Shown: positions 1 through 10,060 of the stretch, in pieces | Layout: every line of letters starts with the position of its first letter | Numbering within the stretch: position 1 is the stretch's first letter | Source: Hymenopellis radicata | Lineage: Eukaryota > Basidiomycota > Agaricomycetes > Agaricales > Physalacriaceae | DNA: 64,000 bases | Assembly: GCA_015501595.1 (NCBI GenBank) | Contig: JADNRX010000218.1 | Span: forward strand, 1 to 64,000 | Reading direction: 5' to 3' | Notes under the pieces: generated by a model | Told to the model about the DNA's origin: nothing | The model's database searches: none | What the model saw: only the letters and a program-made list of their open reading frames with translations | Position numbers and translations under genes: made by a program

Positions 1-1852
1 GGAGGCCGCTGATAGGCAGTGTAGGAATACACTACAGAAATAACACAATACACACACACAAAACACTAATCAATAAAAGGTACTATACAAACACCAACAG
101 ACTGCTGCAGTCTGTCTGGACAAGTAAAAGGATCCGACCTTTAACACTCGTAACGAAATACAACTTTAGTCAAACACTCGTTGACTCAAAGAGGATCCAA
201 ACGGAAGGGTGAAGTGTACTTCCTAAACTACGCAAAGGCAAGTTCGAGGGAGCTAGGGTGTACAGAACTTGTAAGGTTCCGGAAGAACGGAAAGGGCTTC
301 CGACGTCTTAGCCGATAGCTTGGTTCGCAGGTACACGAGTTACGGGTTTAATCGTCTGCGCGTTGACCGTCTTGATCCAATCCACCTATAACTAACAGAG
401 TGAGGTTCAAGTTCGTTCTTTGAGTAAAGATCCGCGGGGGCTTGATACACACACTAAGCTTGTCTGAACTTAACGTCTGAGGATTCTGCTCTTATATGAA
501 CCAAAAGCAGTTGCAAGCGTGGTGACTTCAAGATTTCTTAAGTGGACACGGAAAGGTTTTCTTGCTTCCGCCGTTTAGACTTCGTCTAGGGACAAAGGGG
601 CTTCAACAAGGTCTTTCCGAGTATACGCAGTACTGTCTTAAAGAACACCAAGTAACACAACTTGTAGTTCATAGGGGTCTGAGTCTGGGTCTAAACTTAA
701 ACAGGTTCTTGGAAGCAATGTTTCCGAGTCAAAGATACACTTGTATTGGCTTGATAGGCTGTATACGGGGGTGCAGATTAACTACTGACTACGATGTTGA
801 ACAGTCCCTTTTATACTACGTACGGCTAAAGAATGGCGTAAGTCTACTTACTAACTACGGCTTATCTTTGTAGTATAACCGGAAGTATTTGAAATGTTTC
901 CTGCGTAGAACCGGAAGTATAGCTCTGTTTCCGGTCCGTCGGACATCTGGAAGGGTACATTCCCGGATGTAGTCAAGGTAACACATGGACTGCACCAGGA
1001 ACAGTATCTGGGCCTTTCGTTATCAACCCAACTGTCCTGACTTGTCTGAGTGTAAGTCTTGCTTAGCCTAACAGTGTCTAATCTTGTCCCTAAGCGGAGG
1101 TTCAAGGTCTAAGTCTTAGGATTCTGTAGATACCCTGTACATGGTTCTTTGGAGTGGGTATGGTTCTGGGGTTGGAGATCCAGTAGATATACAGTTTCTC
1201 TTATCTCGGATGTAGCTGTGCCTGGTAGTTTTGGCACTGGGTCAAAGCTGAGCCTATTTGCAAAAGGTGCCTGCGGATAGCTATCCGCAGGGTGCTATCT
1301 GATCGGACTGTCCGTCCAAACGGAAGTATGGCGTGATTGTGGAGTATTTTGGGTTCTAGGTTTTAAGGGTTCGGGTGGTCCATGTGGGCCTCAAATACCG
1401 GATATGCAGGCGTCCATAATGATCTACCTTACTGTTTCTGTGCTCGTAGAGACGAATGAACGTTGTGTGCGCGGTTTTACTGTGTACCGGATAACTCGCA
1501 GTGTTTTCCGTGTCTGTGTGAAGTACACACGCTCCACGGAAGGGAATTTGTCCTTCCACGGGTTCAGAGAGTTATGATAAACCCGGTCGCCTTGTGTATT
1601 TGATATTCAGGTACGTTCTGGAGATACAGAAGCGTCCACGGAAGTTTTACGGAAGCATCCGCGGGTCCTTCCGGGGGCGTGATATCGCCACCTTGGAGTC
1701 TCTTCGCGTCCTAAAGAGAGTCTCCGTGAAGTTAGATAGTCTAACCTCAGTGTACTTCTGGGTTGTAAACACGTCTAGTTCCGGTCTAGCACTTGTACAG
1801 AAATCGCAAAATGTAGCCATTCTGTGGCATAATTGTAACATGCATATCACCG
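1..1852. other. Gene-free left flank with recurring CGGAAG motif
   Basis: No open frame here has recognisable protein character; those present are short and overlap on both strands. The hexamer CGGAAG or its complement CTTCCG recurs, for example near 279, 297, 880, 911, 1320, 1535, 1638 and 1650, three times as CGGAAGTA. The stretch may be an old repeat, but no terminal repeats, target duplications or coding remnants are visible, so it is left unassigned. Confidence 0.4.
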
Positions 1853-1875
1853 CGTATGCGTATGATTGAGCATCC
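1853..1875 (-). repeat. Short split repeat B2 of the Ngaro-type element
   Basis: 23 bp identical to 2418-2440; on the minus strand it contains GGATGCTCAATCATACG. It lies beyond repeat A2, where B2 is expected in a split-direct-repeat element. Identity stops sharply on both sides, so B may be only this long or partly lost. Confidence 0.6.
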
Positions 1876-1915
1876 GGGAGGGTACATGTAGAGATACGTA
1901 GATACAATGAGTGGG

Positions 1916-2355
1916 CAGCGAAAGAGTACTGCACGATACCGTAAGTAAAGGCTAGCAATAAAACTTGATTTTACACAAACTCACCTGGCGGAACGGAGTA
2001 CAAGGCTGAGAGAACTAAGACATTCTGCATGCAGCCGTATCCGTCACGCCAGGGGTGGGAGAATCGAACGTGAACACGCCACAGTAAAATAATCGAGAGA
2101 AAGAATATGAACAAGCGGGAGGAAGAGGAGTCGCCGAAGGCATTGCTGTCGAGCAATTAGGAAGTAAGTGCCGAGGGCAAGAAGAGACTCACCTGGTTTG
2201 TTTCGAGACCCGGGGGTAACAAAACAATCAATGCAGCAATGCTTCTTTGAGACCCAGGGAATGCTGGGAGAAGCATTGTCAGGTGAGAAAGAGAGTAGTC
2301 GCGGGTGGAAAACTCACCTCGTATTAGTCTTGAGTAATTCAAGCATTAAACTCGA
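1916..2355 (-). repeat. 440-bp direct repeat A2 of the retrotransposon
   Basis: Matches 12098-12529 in the same orientation with one substitution (C/T near 1935) and one 8-bp length difference inside a CAATGC slippage site. It contains a strong stem-loop at 2237-2278 with outer arms CAATGCTTCT/AGAAGCATTG and inner arms CCCAG/CTGGG. On the minus (sense) strand it carries three near-consensus 5' splice sites of the form AGGTGAGT. There are no TG...CA ends and no integrase partner, so it is not an ordinary LTR. Confidence 0.85.
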
Positions 2356-2417
2356 CTAATCCGAAGGTTCATCCGACGAGGTAGCCAGTCGCCGACCCCC
2401 CCGAAAATGGGAGGCCA

Positions 2418-2440
2418 CGTATGCGTATGATTGAGCATCC
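2418..2440 (-). repeat. Short split repeat B1 of the Ngaro-type element
   Basis: 23-bp direct copy of 1853-1875, placed between the recombinase stop codon and repeat A2. Its position relative to A2 and B2 is what identifies the split-direct-repeat layout. Confidence 0.6.
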
Positions 2441-2499
2441 TAAATGGCTACTTGATGGAAGAAATGTTGAGATGAAGGGGTTGTGAGCGACAGATGGGA

Positions 2500-3492
2500 T
2501 CAATTATCATCGTGGCCGTGGAATAAGAGCGCTTGGAGTACGATGGGGTTCTTGCGAATATAGATTTGAAATGTGTCAGAGGCCCAGCGCCCCGCGGCCT
2601 GGATAAGGTGGGGCGGTGAGCCGTCCTCCGCCATCGCTGTAGCGCCGCCTGCGCGCATTGACTGACCCGCGAATTGGGTATTGGGTTCGAGTTGTCGAAG
2701 GCGGGCCATAAACCATGAGCGCGTGGGCACGGTGTTCTTCGACGTGATCCAGAGATATGGGTTCATCCGCGAGACGTTGTCACGGGAGGCCACGTATCGC
2801 TCGAAGACGGGTGCCGGTTTGAAGGTGCCGCGTCGAACGATCCTGATTCGGTTCCCCTCGAAGAAACGGTCCCCTTTATGATAAGGTAGGTCGAGACCGT
2901 AACCGCCGTCGATTCCGATGACAGAAGAGCGCAGAGAGCACTTCCTGTAGTCCCGGATGTTGCGGTCATCTGGGACGGCTAATTCTCCCAGACGCATGAG
3001 GCCAGCGAAGCCAGTGCAGAGCATGGCCACGAATAGGATGTCATCATGCGTGGAGGATGGAGTTAGGGACGTGATGGCGGTGAGTACATGGTTGCGAGAG
3101 AGAGGGAGTTTCCGCTTCACCGGTTTGCTATGCAATTTCATGCAACCGGCGAGTGTTCGTTTAACGAGGTAGGAGGAGCGGTTGGCACGAACTTCTGGAA
3201 AATATGGTTCGAGTTTGTTGCTAATGCCAGAGAGGTAGGCACTAACGGAACGCGGCTCGATATGGGCCGACATGTAGACGACGAAGAAAGATAAGGTGTC
3301 GACGGTGGGAGTGACCGGCATCTTGTGTATCGAGCAGAAAGCGAGATAGGAATTCAAGGCAGAATCGTAGGTACCACTAGACGACGCGTCAATAGCGAGG
3401 CCTAGGGCTATTGCTCGTTCATGCACGAGCTTGTCGCGCGACCAAGGTTGTCGCTTGGGCTGCCTCGGTGCGCGAAGTTGGGGGATTTTCAT
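2500..3492 (-). CDS. Tyrosine recombinase (YR) of the Ngaro-type element
   Basis: 330 aa, uninterrupted. It is a phage-integrase-fold recombinase that would join the element's circular or linear cDNA to the genome. Visible catalytic features are the first Arg in a MRLGEL context (about residue 167), the second Arg in QSMRAGGAT (about residue 280, where the usual HxxR has Gln at the His position), GRW at 301-303, and the nucleophile Tyr in QIYIRK (about 311). The N-terminal 100 residues look like a SAM-like core-binding domain. The start codon overlaps the stop of the upstream RT-RNase H frame in an ATGA arrangement, suggesting coupled translation or frameshifting. This is the best preserved ORF of the element. 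Confidence 0.85.
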   Translation of the reverse strand: MKIPQLRAPRQPKRQPWSRDKLVHERAIALGLAIDASSSGTYDSALNSYLAFCSIHKMPVTPTVDTLSFFVVYMSAHIEPRSVSAYLSGISNKLEPYFPEVRANRSSYLVKRTLAGCMKLHSKPVKRKLPLSRNHVLTAITSLTPSSTHDDILFVAMLCTGFAGLMRLGELAVPDDRNIRDYRKCSLRSSVIGIDGGYGLDLPYHKGDRFFEGNRIRIVRRGTFKPAPVFERYVASRDNVSRMNPYLWITSKNTVPTRSWFMARLRQLEPNTQFAGQSMRAGGATAMAEDGSPPHLIQAAGRWASDTFQIYIRKNPIVLQALLFHGHDDN

Positions 3493-5330
3493 TTTTTGAC
3501 TGCCCCCAGCATCGTTCGAGGGGGTGAAAATGGGGTGATGACCATGTTAGAGCTATGCGCGTGAACGAAGTCGAAATTCTCTCGCGAGAGGGCGTCGGCC
3601 ATGAAGTTGTCTTCGCCGCTGATGTGCAGCACACGTAGGTCGATGTTGTGCTTGACCCGGAGGTCGACGGCAGCACGGAGAATAGGATTGTATTCAGGAA
3701 GAGCATGAAGGGAGTCGAAGATGCAAACTGTGTTCGAGTTGTCAGTGAAAACTGCAAGACGAACTGGGCACTCGGGGGTCGCGAGAAAGGTGAGGCCAGA
3801 TTCGGTGTACCACTGTATAGCCCCAAGCACGCAGAGAGCTTCCCAGAAGAAAATCTTGTCCCTCATCACGTCTCCATCAACCGCACATGTAAACCCAACG
3901 TTAAGGTCCGGAATCCAGAAACCCATGCCCGTTAAGGACGCATCACAGAAAATCGTGAGATTTGCCTCTGTGAACGGGTTCCAGTCAATGTTGGCGAAGA
4001 AGAGCATTCCTGATGATGCTTCGACGTGTTCAACAAACCAGAGAAGCTCCTCGATCAGTGGCTTGTTCAGATTGATCGTCGCATGGGCTCGGCTCTTGCC
4101 GGACATTTTGACGTAAAGATTGCAGAGAGCGGGCTTGAAGAGTGGATACACGTTCAGCGCCCAGTTCATCCATCCAGCGAGTTGCTCGAACTCGTGGAGT
4201 GATCGGCGCCGACGCGGTGTAAGGGCAAAGTCGCGGACGTGTTCAACGAGATCGGCCTTTGCCTCTGCAGGAAGTGTGGCTGTGAGTTTATTCGGGTCGA
4301 CTAAGAAGCCTATAATTATCAGTACTTCTCCCCAAACTTGCTTCTTCAGCTTGTGGGGAATTCCTAAATAATCCCACAAGTAGAGTAAACGTGTCTGATT
4401 GGTAGGGAAAAATACATGATAAGGTTCATACCATTCCATATCTCCGACGATACCTACGCTGTAGCAATCATCAACGTAACAGCATAGAAAGGCCATGTGG
4501 AGGACACAGATTGCGATCCAGACAACTAGTGCCATCAAGGAAGCCCAGGCCCGTGGAGATCCACAACTGCCGAAGCATGCCCGCCAGTCAACGTAACGTA
4601 TCCACGTTGACTTGTCTTCTTTTGACCCACCTTCCATCATGGACGCGATATTGGCGGTGACGACCTGTTTAAGCTGCCACAACGGATGGATAGGGATCGC
4701 ACGGAATGCTCCAGCGACGTTGGACTTCCACAGCAAGAAACGTTTTCCTGGATGGAGCTGAACAAACATGACTCGGAGAAGGAGAGGGATAAAAACTAAG
4801 AGTGAGTCGAGACGTGCTCCCTTTGTTTCAGACTTGTTGACCATGTTATTTTGGCAGAACTCGCCAGCTGACTGGTTCGCGACGAGTCGGAGGTCCTCGG
4901 AGTGAGGTTTTGGGACGGCAACATTCGGGGTCGAGAAGGTCTGGCCCGAACGGAGGTGAATGTTGCCCTTTTTCGACTTCTTCCTTACACTGACTCAGCA
5001 CGAATTCGCGCTCTTCAGCGGTCGGGATATTAGCCCACGCATTGTCCCACGTCTCTGGGAAATCGCCCGTAGGATCCGTGTCGGCCCATGGCCAGAGGCC
5101 GATACGTAGTGTGCGGGAGTACCGACGCGACGAATACTCGATTCGGATGTATGCTGAGAATACTCGCGAGTCGGTCGATATTGATGGGCGTAGAAACGTG
5201 GAAAAGGTGAGGATAGTCGTGAATGGTTTTTCAACGCTGTATGTTTATACTCCTCAGCAGGAGGGCATGGAAGTGGTCCGTCGATTTCCGTGTATGAGGC
5301 GGTTCGACTTCCTTTTGACATAGGCGTCCT
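3489..5330 (-). pseudogene. Reverse transcriptase-RNase H of the Ngaro-type element, 5' part frame-broken
   Basis: An uninterrupted 451-residue stretch (3489-4844) holds most of the RT palm and the RNase H domain. RT motif C is YVDD (residues 123-126 of this stretch). RNase H acidic positions are in IFCDAS, the Glu of FWEAL, TDNSN and MADALS. The RT reading frame continues upstream of the first Met, but the N-terminal RT region (about 4960-5330), recognisable by STPINIDRLASIL and WPWADTDPTGDFPETW, is spread over three frames, so at least two or three indels are present. Motif A reads KSNVAGAFR where DIRS-group RTs normally have KSD, so the first catalytic Asp is replaced by Asn. The 3' end overlaps the recombinase ORF by four bases. 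Reverse transcription from this copy is unlikely. Confidence 0.8.
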
Positions 5331-5499
5331 CCATCCGAAACCGTGCAGATAGCGAGGTAGGAAACTATAGGACTCCACTGCTTCCTCCTTCTTCATCTCA
5401 TCTTCTCCCTCATCCTCCTCCTCTCCATCATACCCCTCCTCCACAAAAGCACACGCCACTTGCCACACCTTGGAAATAGAAGAATGATGAGCCGTGGGC

Positions 5500-5606
5500 T
5501 CAAGCACTCTTCGACTTGCAGGCGCTGGCGACGTGCTGTCCGCCGCAAACATTGCAGACGTGACGACGGGGGCATGGGGCGCGAGTGCACTTGCCTTCAT
5601 CATCAG
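5500..5606 (-). pseudogene. 3' end of the retrotransposon gag with zinc knuckle
   Basis: The frame reads DDEGKCTRAPCPRRHVCNVC and continues with a further His and Cys before a stop at 5500-5502. This Cys/His-rich finger closes the Gag protein of DIRS/Ngaro elements. It is separated from the rest of gag (10800-12060) by the 5607-10799 insertion. The two halves join in frame whether the insertion is taken as TIR-to-TIR or as leaving a 6-bp AGGCCT duplication. It is a nucleic-acid binding segment by family. Confidence 0.75.
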
Positions 5607-5629
5607 GAAAGGCCTATATGCCTTAAGGC
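5607..5629 (+). repeat. Left terminal inverted repeat of nested element
   Basis: 23 bases that are the exact reverse complement of 10777-10799. It contains the nested palindromes AGGCCT and GCCTTAAGGC. It marks the left junction with gag. Confidence 0.9.
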
Positions 5630-5900
5630 ATCTTAAGATTCATGTCACTGGAACGTCAAACTTTAAGCTTCAAAAAGCTCTTAAAGCTCTAAAGACATCT
5701 TAAAGCTGACGTATTGTGGATATGAAACTTAAGACGGCAAAAAGCGGCAAAAGACGCCTAAAGATAACTTAAGACATGCTCTTCAAACACACCTATCCTT
5801 ACGCAACTTAAGTCATGAGGCGTCATGACCCTAAACTTCAAGCATTAAAAGGCATCTTAATGCAACTTTACGCATACACTACAAATACATCTATCCTTAG
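5630..5900. repeat. Left subterminal CTTAAG-rich array
   Basis: About 270 bp with many copies of CTTAAG, CTTTAAG, CTTAAA and AAGGCATCTTAA. The same words fill the right end of the element (10336-10776). Arrays like this at both ends of a TIR element are usually transposase binding sites, but that role is inferred. Confidence 0.6.
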
Positions 5901-6049
5901 GCAGCTCAAGACCAACTCAATCATAAACTCAGTTCCAGGTATGATTGACTAGATACATCAATCTGCATACACACATCAATGCTCTTAAATACACAATGTA
6001 TGCTACAAGTGTGTTGGGGGAAGCACGGGCCATAACAAACCACAGCCTA

Positions 6050-6655
6050 AATAGATGTATGGACCACCTGGTCCGTGCGCGGCTCACCGGCTGATGATGT
6101 TACACGGTGCTGAAGGCAACGGGGTTGTAAGTCATCCTGTGTGCCGTTTTCTAGTCGACGGCACCGAATTTGAGTGAGGGGCTGCCCATTGTCTGGGGCG
6201 CGCAGGTTATCTGTCGCTAGGGCTGCTGCTCTCACCCGCTCTCCAAATGTGTGATGCGAGGCCGTGCTTGGGGAGTCGTCATCGGTAGAATCGTCAAGTA
6301 GACTGACGGGGTAGGCCGAGACAGACCCGCCTGAATGTGCATTCCCGAACGAGAATGAGTTGAGCGAATTAACGGTGTAGAGATCGGCATGGGAGTACTT
6401 GAACGCGGCTGGCGATGAATTGGGCAGTGGTGGCAGGTTCGCATTAGGAGTGACTGCAGAAAGAGATGGACGACGAATTGGGTCGCTCATGAGATACCTG
6501 CGCCGCGCGAATGATTCAGAGTCTCGATTCAAATCGATGTAAATACACCTACGATGGTTTCCGGGCGTGAGCGGGCGAGTATGTTTTCCGGAAAAAAAAG
6601 GTAACTTGGAGGTGCTTGCGGTCATGCTTGTCGTCGACGTGGCGGAATTGCGTGA
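6050..6655 (-). other. Serine-rich open frame of unknown origin inside nested element
   Basis: The reading frame that carries the coatomer fragment stays open for about 200 more codons but loses all resemblance to coatomer delta after residue 80. From there it is rich in Ser, Pro and Asp (for example SLLDDSTDDDSPSTAS) and contains no domain I recognise. It may be another captured exon or chance coding. It ends at 6047-6049 near the left subterminal array. Confidence 0.3.
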
Positions 6656-6904
6656 TGCCTTGGTCAATATCTCGCGCTCGCCGGCAGAGCGGCAAAGGTC
6701 GGACACGACGCGGGCAAAGAGATGGAGGGTGTCGATGTCTTGGAGGATGTTGGACGCCTTGTTTGTGATGAGGTGGATATACAGCGGCTGGTAGACACAG
6801 CGCACGTTGGCGGTCTCGACGGTCATATGCTGGGTGCCTGTCGGAATCAGTTTCGGGAACGAAGCCAGCAGCGATTCGATTCCCGTCCGTGTCACGTAGG
6901 ACTA
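6656..6904 (-). pseudogene. RET2: Captured fragment of coatomer subunit delta (COPI)
   Basis: About 83 codons match the N-terminal longin-type domain of coatomer delta, part of the COPI coat that shapes retrograde Golgi vesicles. Visible family words are ESLLASFPKL, QHMTVETANV, VYQPL, LITNKASNIL and LHLFARVV. The match begins just after a CTAG splice-acceptor-like site, lacks the first exon, and stops abruptly after ILTKA. A few residues are missing around YQPLYIHL compared with the usual YQPLEKLY. With no start, no remaining domains and a position inside a transposable element, this is a dead gene piece, not the cell's working copy. Confidence 0.8.
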
Positions 6905-7042
6905 GGACTTGAAGGTTTCGGAGCACGGGAGGTGAGAGGTAAAAGGAGAGTGATGCATGCTGGGGAGGACTGCTCCGTCCAGAGTAAGTGCTGGCCTATA
7001 AACATAAACAATATGATCTTTATTTCGGTGTGGGAAAGCGAA

Positions 7043-7867
7043 ACGCACCACCAAGAACGAGATCAGCCTGCTCGGCGGTCATGTTGACGACCGGGTCGAA
7101 AGAGTACGGTTTCTTCCACGACTTGAAGGGATCGCATCAGCTGCTTCCGTTCACAAAGTCGCCAACCCAAGCACCATGCCCACAGTCAAGGTAGAAGAAA
7201 TCAGACACGGAGTGCACGATGTGGTAGCCTTGCTCGACGACAGAGGTCGCGTTTGCAGATGAAATCCACACCATACTGATCGCATCCTTCTCAACAGTCG
7301 TGACGTTGTAGTCCAGCGCCATCTCCTCCCACACCACCGGAGTCTTCACCGCGTCGCGAACTGCACCGTGTGTCGCAGTCGTGTACTTGTTCAGCGCATC
7401 CGTGAAGGTCTCCCCAGTCGAGTTGAGCGCACTCTGAGTTTCCGTGTCGTCGGTGTAGCACCGAGCATTGATCTCATCACCACCAAGGGAAAAATATGGG
7501 GATGTAAACATGGAGGTGATGGCAGTGACGAGGGAGGTCGTAAAGTTGGTCGTCTCGGGCGACGTGATACGAAGCTGGCCTGACGGCGGCTCTGCGGCCT
7601 AGGTCGCCCATGGGGTCGCCTCTGGGCACGCTATATGCTCTGGGAACGCCTTGGAGATGACAGACGTGTGACCGGGGGTGTCGAATTCGGCTAGGACATC
7701 AATTCCGCGCTGGATGGGCACGTCAGTTGGGTCTTAGGCTTTTGAGTGGCTGCACTCACGGCAGAAGCATACACCACGATGCCTGCGACGTCTTCGGGGG
7801 TGTACACGGACGAGGCGGCGTAGGCACCCTCAGATAGCTCCAGGAACCCCGGAACTTGAAGAGGGAA
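7043..7867 (-). pseudogene. Captured fragment of a GH20 beta-N-acetylhexosaminidase
   Basis: Conserved GH20 segments occur in order: FPLQVPGF, VYTPEDV, RGIDVLAEFDTPGHTS, the catalytic-pair motif LGGDE, VVWEEM and PFKSW. GH20 enzymes remove terminal GlcNAc, typically in chitin turnover. A 50-nt GTGAGT...CCAG intron still separates YASA from RGIDV, so the capture happened at DNA level and not through mRNA. Two in-frame stops (one after PEATPWAT, one where Trp is expected before CDPFKSW) and the absence of both termini show it is non-functional. The fragment ends at a GT donor near 7043, so a genomic segment was copied including intron edges. Confidence 0.85.
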
Positions 7868-8787
7868 GCAGCGGGGCCGCCGTATCGGACCACACGAGCC
7901 CGTCTCCTGTATCGACTGCTGTACTGTCAGCGTCGATAAAAAAAGACGTACCTGCACACTGCCAAGCCAGCAAGCGCAACGCAGTCTCCTCCTTCTCTCA
8001 TGGAATCAATGATACGCTGCCCGTCGTCTGGGGCTTACGCGGCCATGCGTCCTGGAGTCGGCTCAGCGGTTTAGTGAGAGGTTGGGTTGGGTCAGAGGGA
8101 GACGACGCAAAGTCGGTCTCCGTGACAATGGGCGACGACTCAAAGTCGGTCGCCGATGCCATAAACGGCTCCAGTATCGTCGGCGTTGATAACCGTGGGC
8201 GTTGCTGGTCGTCATGAGCGGATCGATTGTCGATGGTGGTGGTAAGAATGAGAGTGATCAAGCCCAAACAGTGATCGTATCCGCGGTCCGTCTCCGCTGC
8301 TAAATCTACAGGATGTCGACGACGATGGCGGCCGAGCAAGTCCTCGGTGTGCTTTGTGCACTTGCAAGAACAGTGCTATATAGTATAATCAGTGTATCTA
8401 TAAATTATCACGGAAATTAAGAACATAAGACTCACCAAGTTGTAGACTGTCGTAGAGGTCGTTGTCCAAGTTTGAGTGACAAACAGAATAATCTCATACC
8501 GTTGACGGCTACCGCATTTCTGGTGTCGTTGCATAGAGATAACCGTACACTTCATTTCTGACACTCAATTGAGCCAGCCCGACAGTGATAACGAGCAGGA
8601 AAGCTCATGACTTGCATTTTCGGATGGGATACTTGCCATGTAAGCAAATTCCCGACATTCCTTGCTGTATTGACTCTTGAATATACTTGGGATTAATATT
8701 AGATATACATAGCAACAAATACCGACGGTTGTTTGCTTACTCCGAGCTCCTCGTCGTCGTTCCGAACGACGTTGAGGATGCTCCGAG

Positions 8788-8813
8788 CACGATCCGGCAT
8801 TTGCCGGATCGTG
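8788..8813. repeat. Perfect 26-bp palindrome in nested element
   Basis: Arms CACGATCCGGCA and TGCCGGATCGTG are exact reverse complements around a 2-nt TT spacer. It would form a 12-bp hairpin. It sits in a non-coding part of the element. Confidence 0.8.
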
Positions 8814-9464
8814 ATCAGAACCCTTCGCTCGTCGTCTCCCGGTCTCTCCTCTCTTACCATCATGTCACTTCGAAGACGACGCTGCATCCAGGCCTCAGAT
8901 AAAAAATCTGAAGCCTCTCCTCCTGATTTTCTGTTGTTCTCTCACCTCTGGATTTCTGGACTTGTCTTCGCGGCTTCCAACAGCCGTGGATGACGTTCAA
9001 CTTCGTCTGCGTGGCAGTAAGACCTCTAACGACGAGGCTACCACACCGCAACGGAGAAGCGCCGTAGCGCTAGGATGGCCCAGGCTTGGAATTTCCCGCC
9101 CTGCCGTCGTGCAGGCTTCAAGCACGTTGAGTAGGATTTGGGGCGCGCTGATGATGCGGCGCTGGTTGGTGCGTTTTTTTCTTGCTTTTTACCCTTCATT
9201 TGTTGATGCCGGTCATGCGCCGTCAAGCTTCAAGGATAACCATTTATTCCCATTCCCATTCCCATTCCCATGCCCTCCGCTGATTTCATTGGATTTCACC
9301 CCCAGAAAATTGCGAAGTCCGTTTTGCCGCCGGCACTTGAGGCCACGTCAGCCTCACGTGCCGGTTGGTTTAAATTCTGACCATTCCGATCGAACGACTT
9401 GTCTTATTACCACCACCTGCCATGGCCTCCCATCCCACACTTGGTGTGGTGTGCCACGCCATGC

Positions 9465-9580
9465 GACGCTGCCTTGTGCACGTCGTACTCTGCGACGCTG
9501 CCTTGTGCACGTCGTACTCTGCGGCGCTGCCTTGCGCACATCGTCCTACGTGACGCGACCTTGTGCACGTCATCTTGTTG
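9465..9580. repeat. 29-bp minisatellite, four units
   Basis: Four tandem units beginning GACGCTGCCTTGTGCACGTC at 9465, 9494, 9523 and 9552. The first two are identical and the others diverge slightly. It creates Cys/Arg-rich and Ala-rich open frames on both strands that should not be read as genes. Confidence 0.85.
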
Positions 9581-9903
9581 TGGGGTGTTCTCCTTTTGAG
9601 AACCTGTCGGTGTGTAGTCTGCTATCCACTTTTCCGCTCTTACGTCTACTGACCATGTCACTGCAGCTTGACATTGCTCGAGGACGATGACCACGACACT
9701 TGAGGACGCTCACGCTACTCCGAGGACTAGGACCACGACGCTCGAGGGCGACAACGACAACGACGGTTGAGGATGATGCGAGGATGACCACAGTGCTCGA
9801 CGACGACCACAACAATGCTCGAGGACGAGGACCGCTCGAGCGCGAGAACCACGATGTTACGATGCTCAACGATGACCGCAACGATGCCCGAGGGCGAGGA
9901 CCA

Positions 9904-10060
9904 CACTGCCTCGAGGACGAGGACCACACTGCCCGAGGACGATGATTGTACTGCCCGAGGACGAGGACCACACTGCCCGAGGACGAGGATTGTACTGCCC
10001 GAGGACGAGGACCACACTGCCTGAGGACGAGGACCGCACTGCCCGAGGACGAAGACTCTG
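9904..10060. repeat. 22-24-bp minisatellite (CTGCCCGAGGACGAGGAC)
   Basis: About seven tandem units alternating the variants ...GACCACA and ...GATTGTA. Degenerate GAGGACGA words extend back to about 9680. It explains the long antisense Ser/Pro/Arg-rich open frame across 9570-10100. Confidence 0.8.

Noticed and set aside
562..873. 103-codon plus-strand frame
   Set aside because: Isolated, no recognisable motif and in a region with overlapping frames on both strands.
7043..7867. A functional GH20 gene
   Set aside because: Two in-frame stops, both termini missing and enclosed by transposon ends.
8962..9690. 242-codon plus-strand open frame in nested element
   Set aside because: Low-complexity Arg/Ser/Leu/Pro sequence crossing a CCATTC run and the 29-bp minisatellite.
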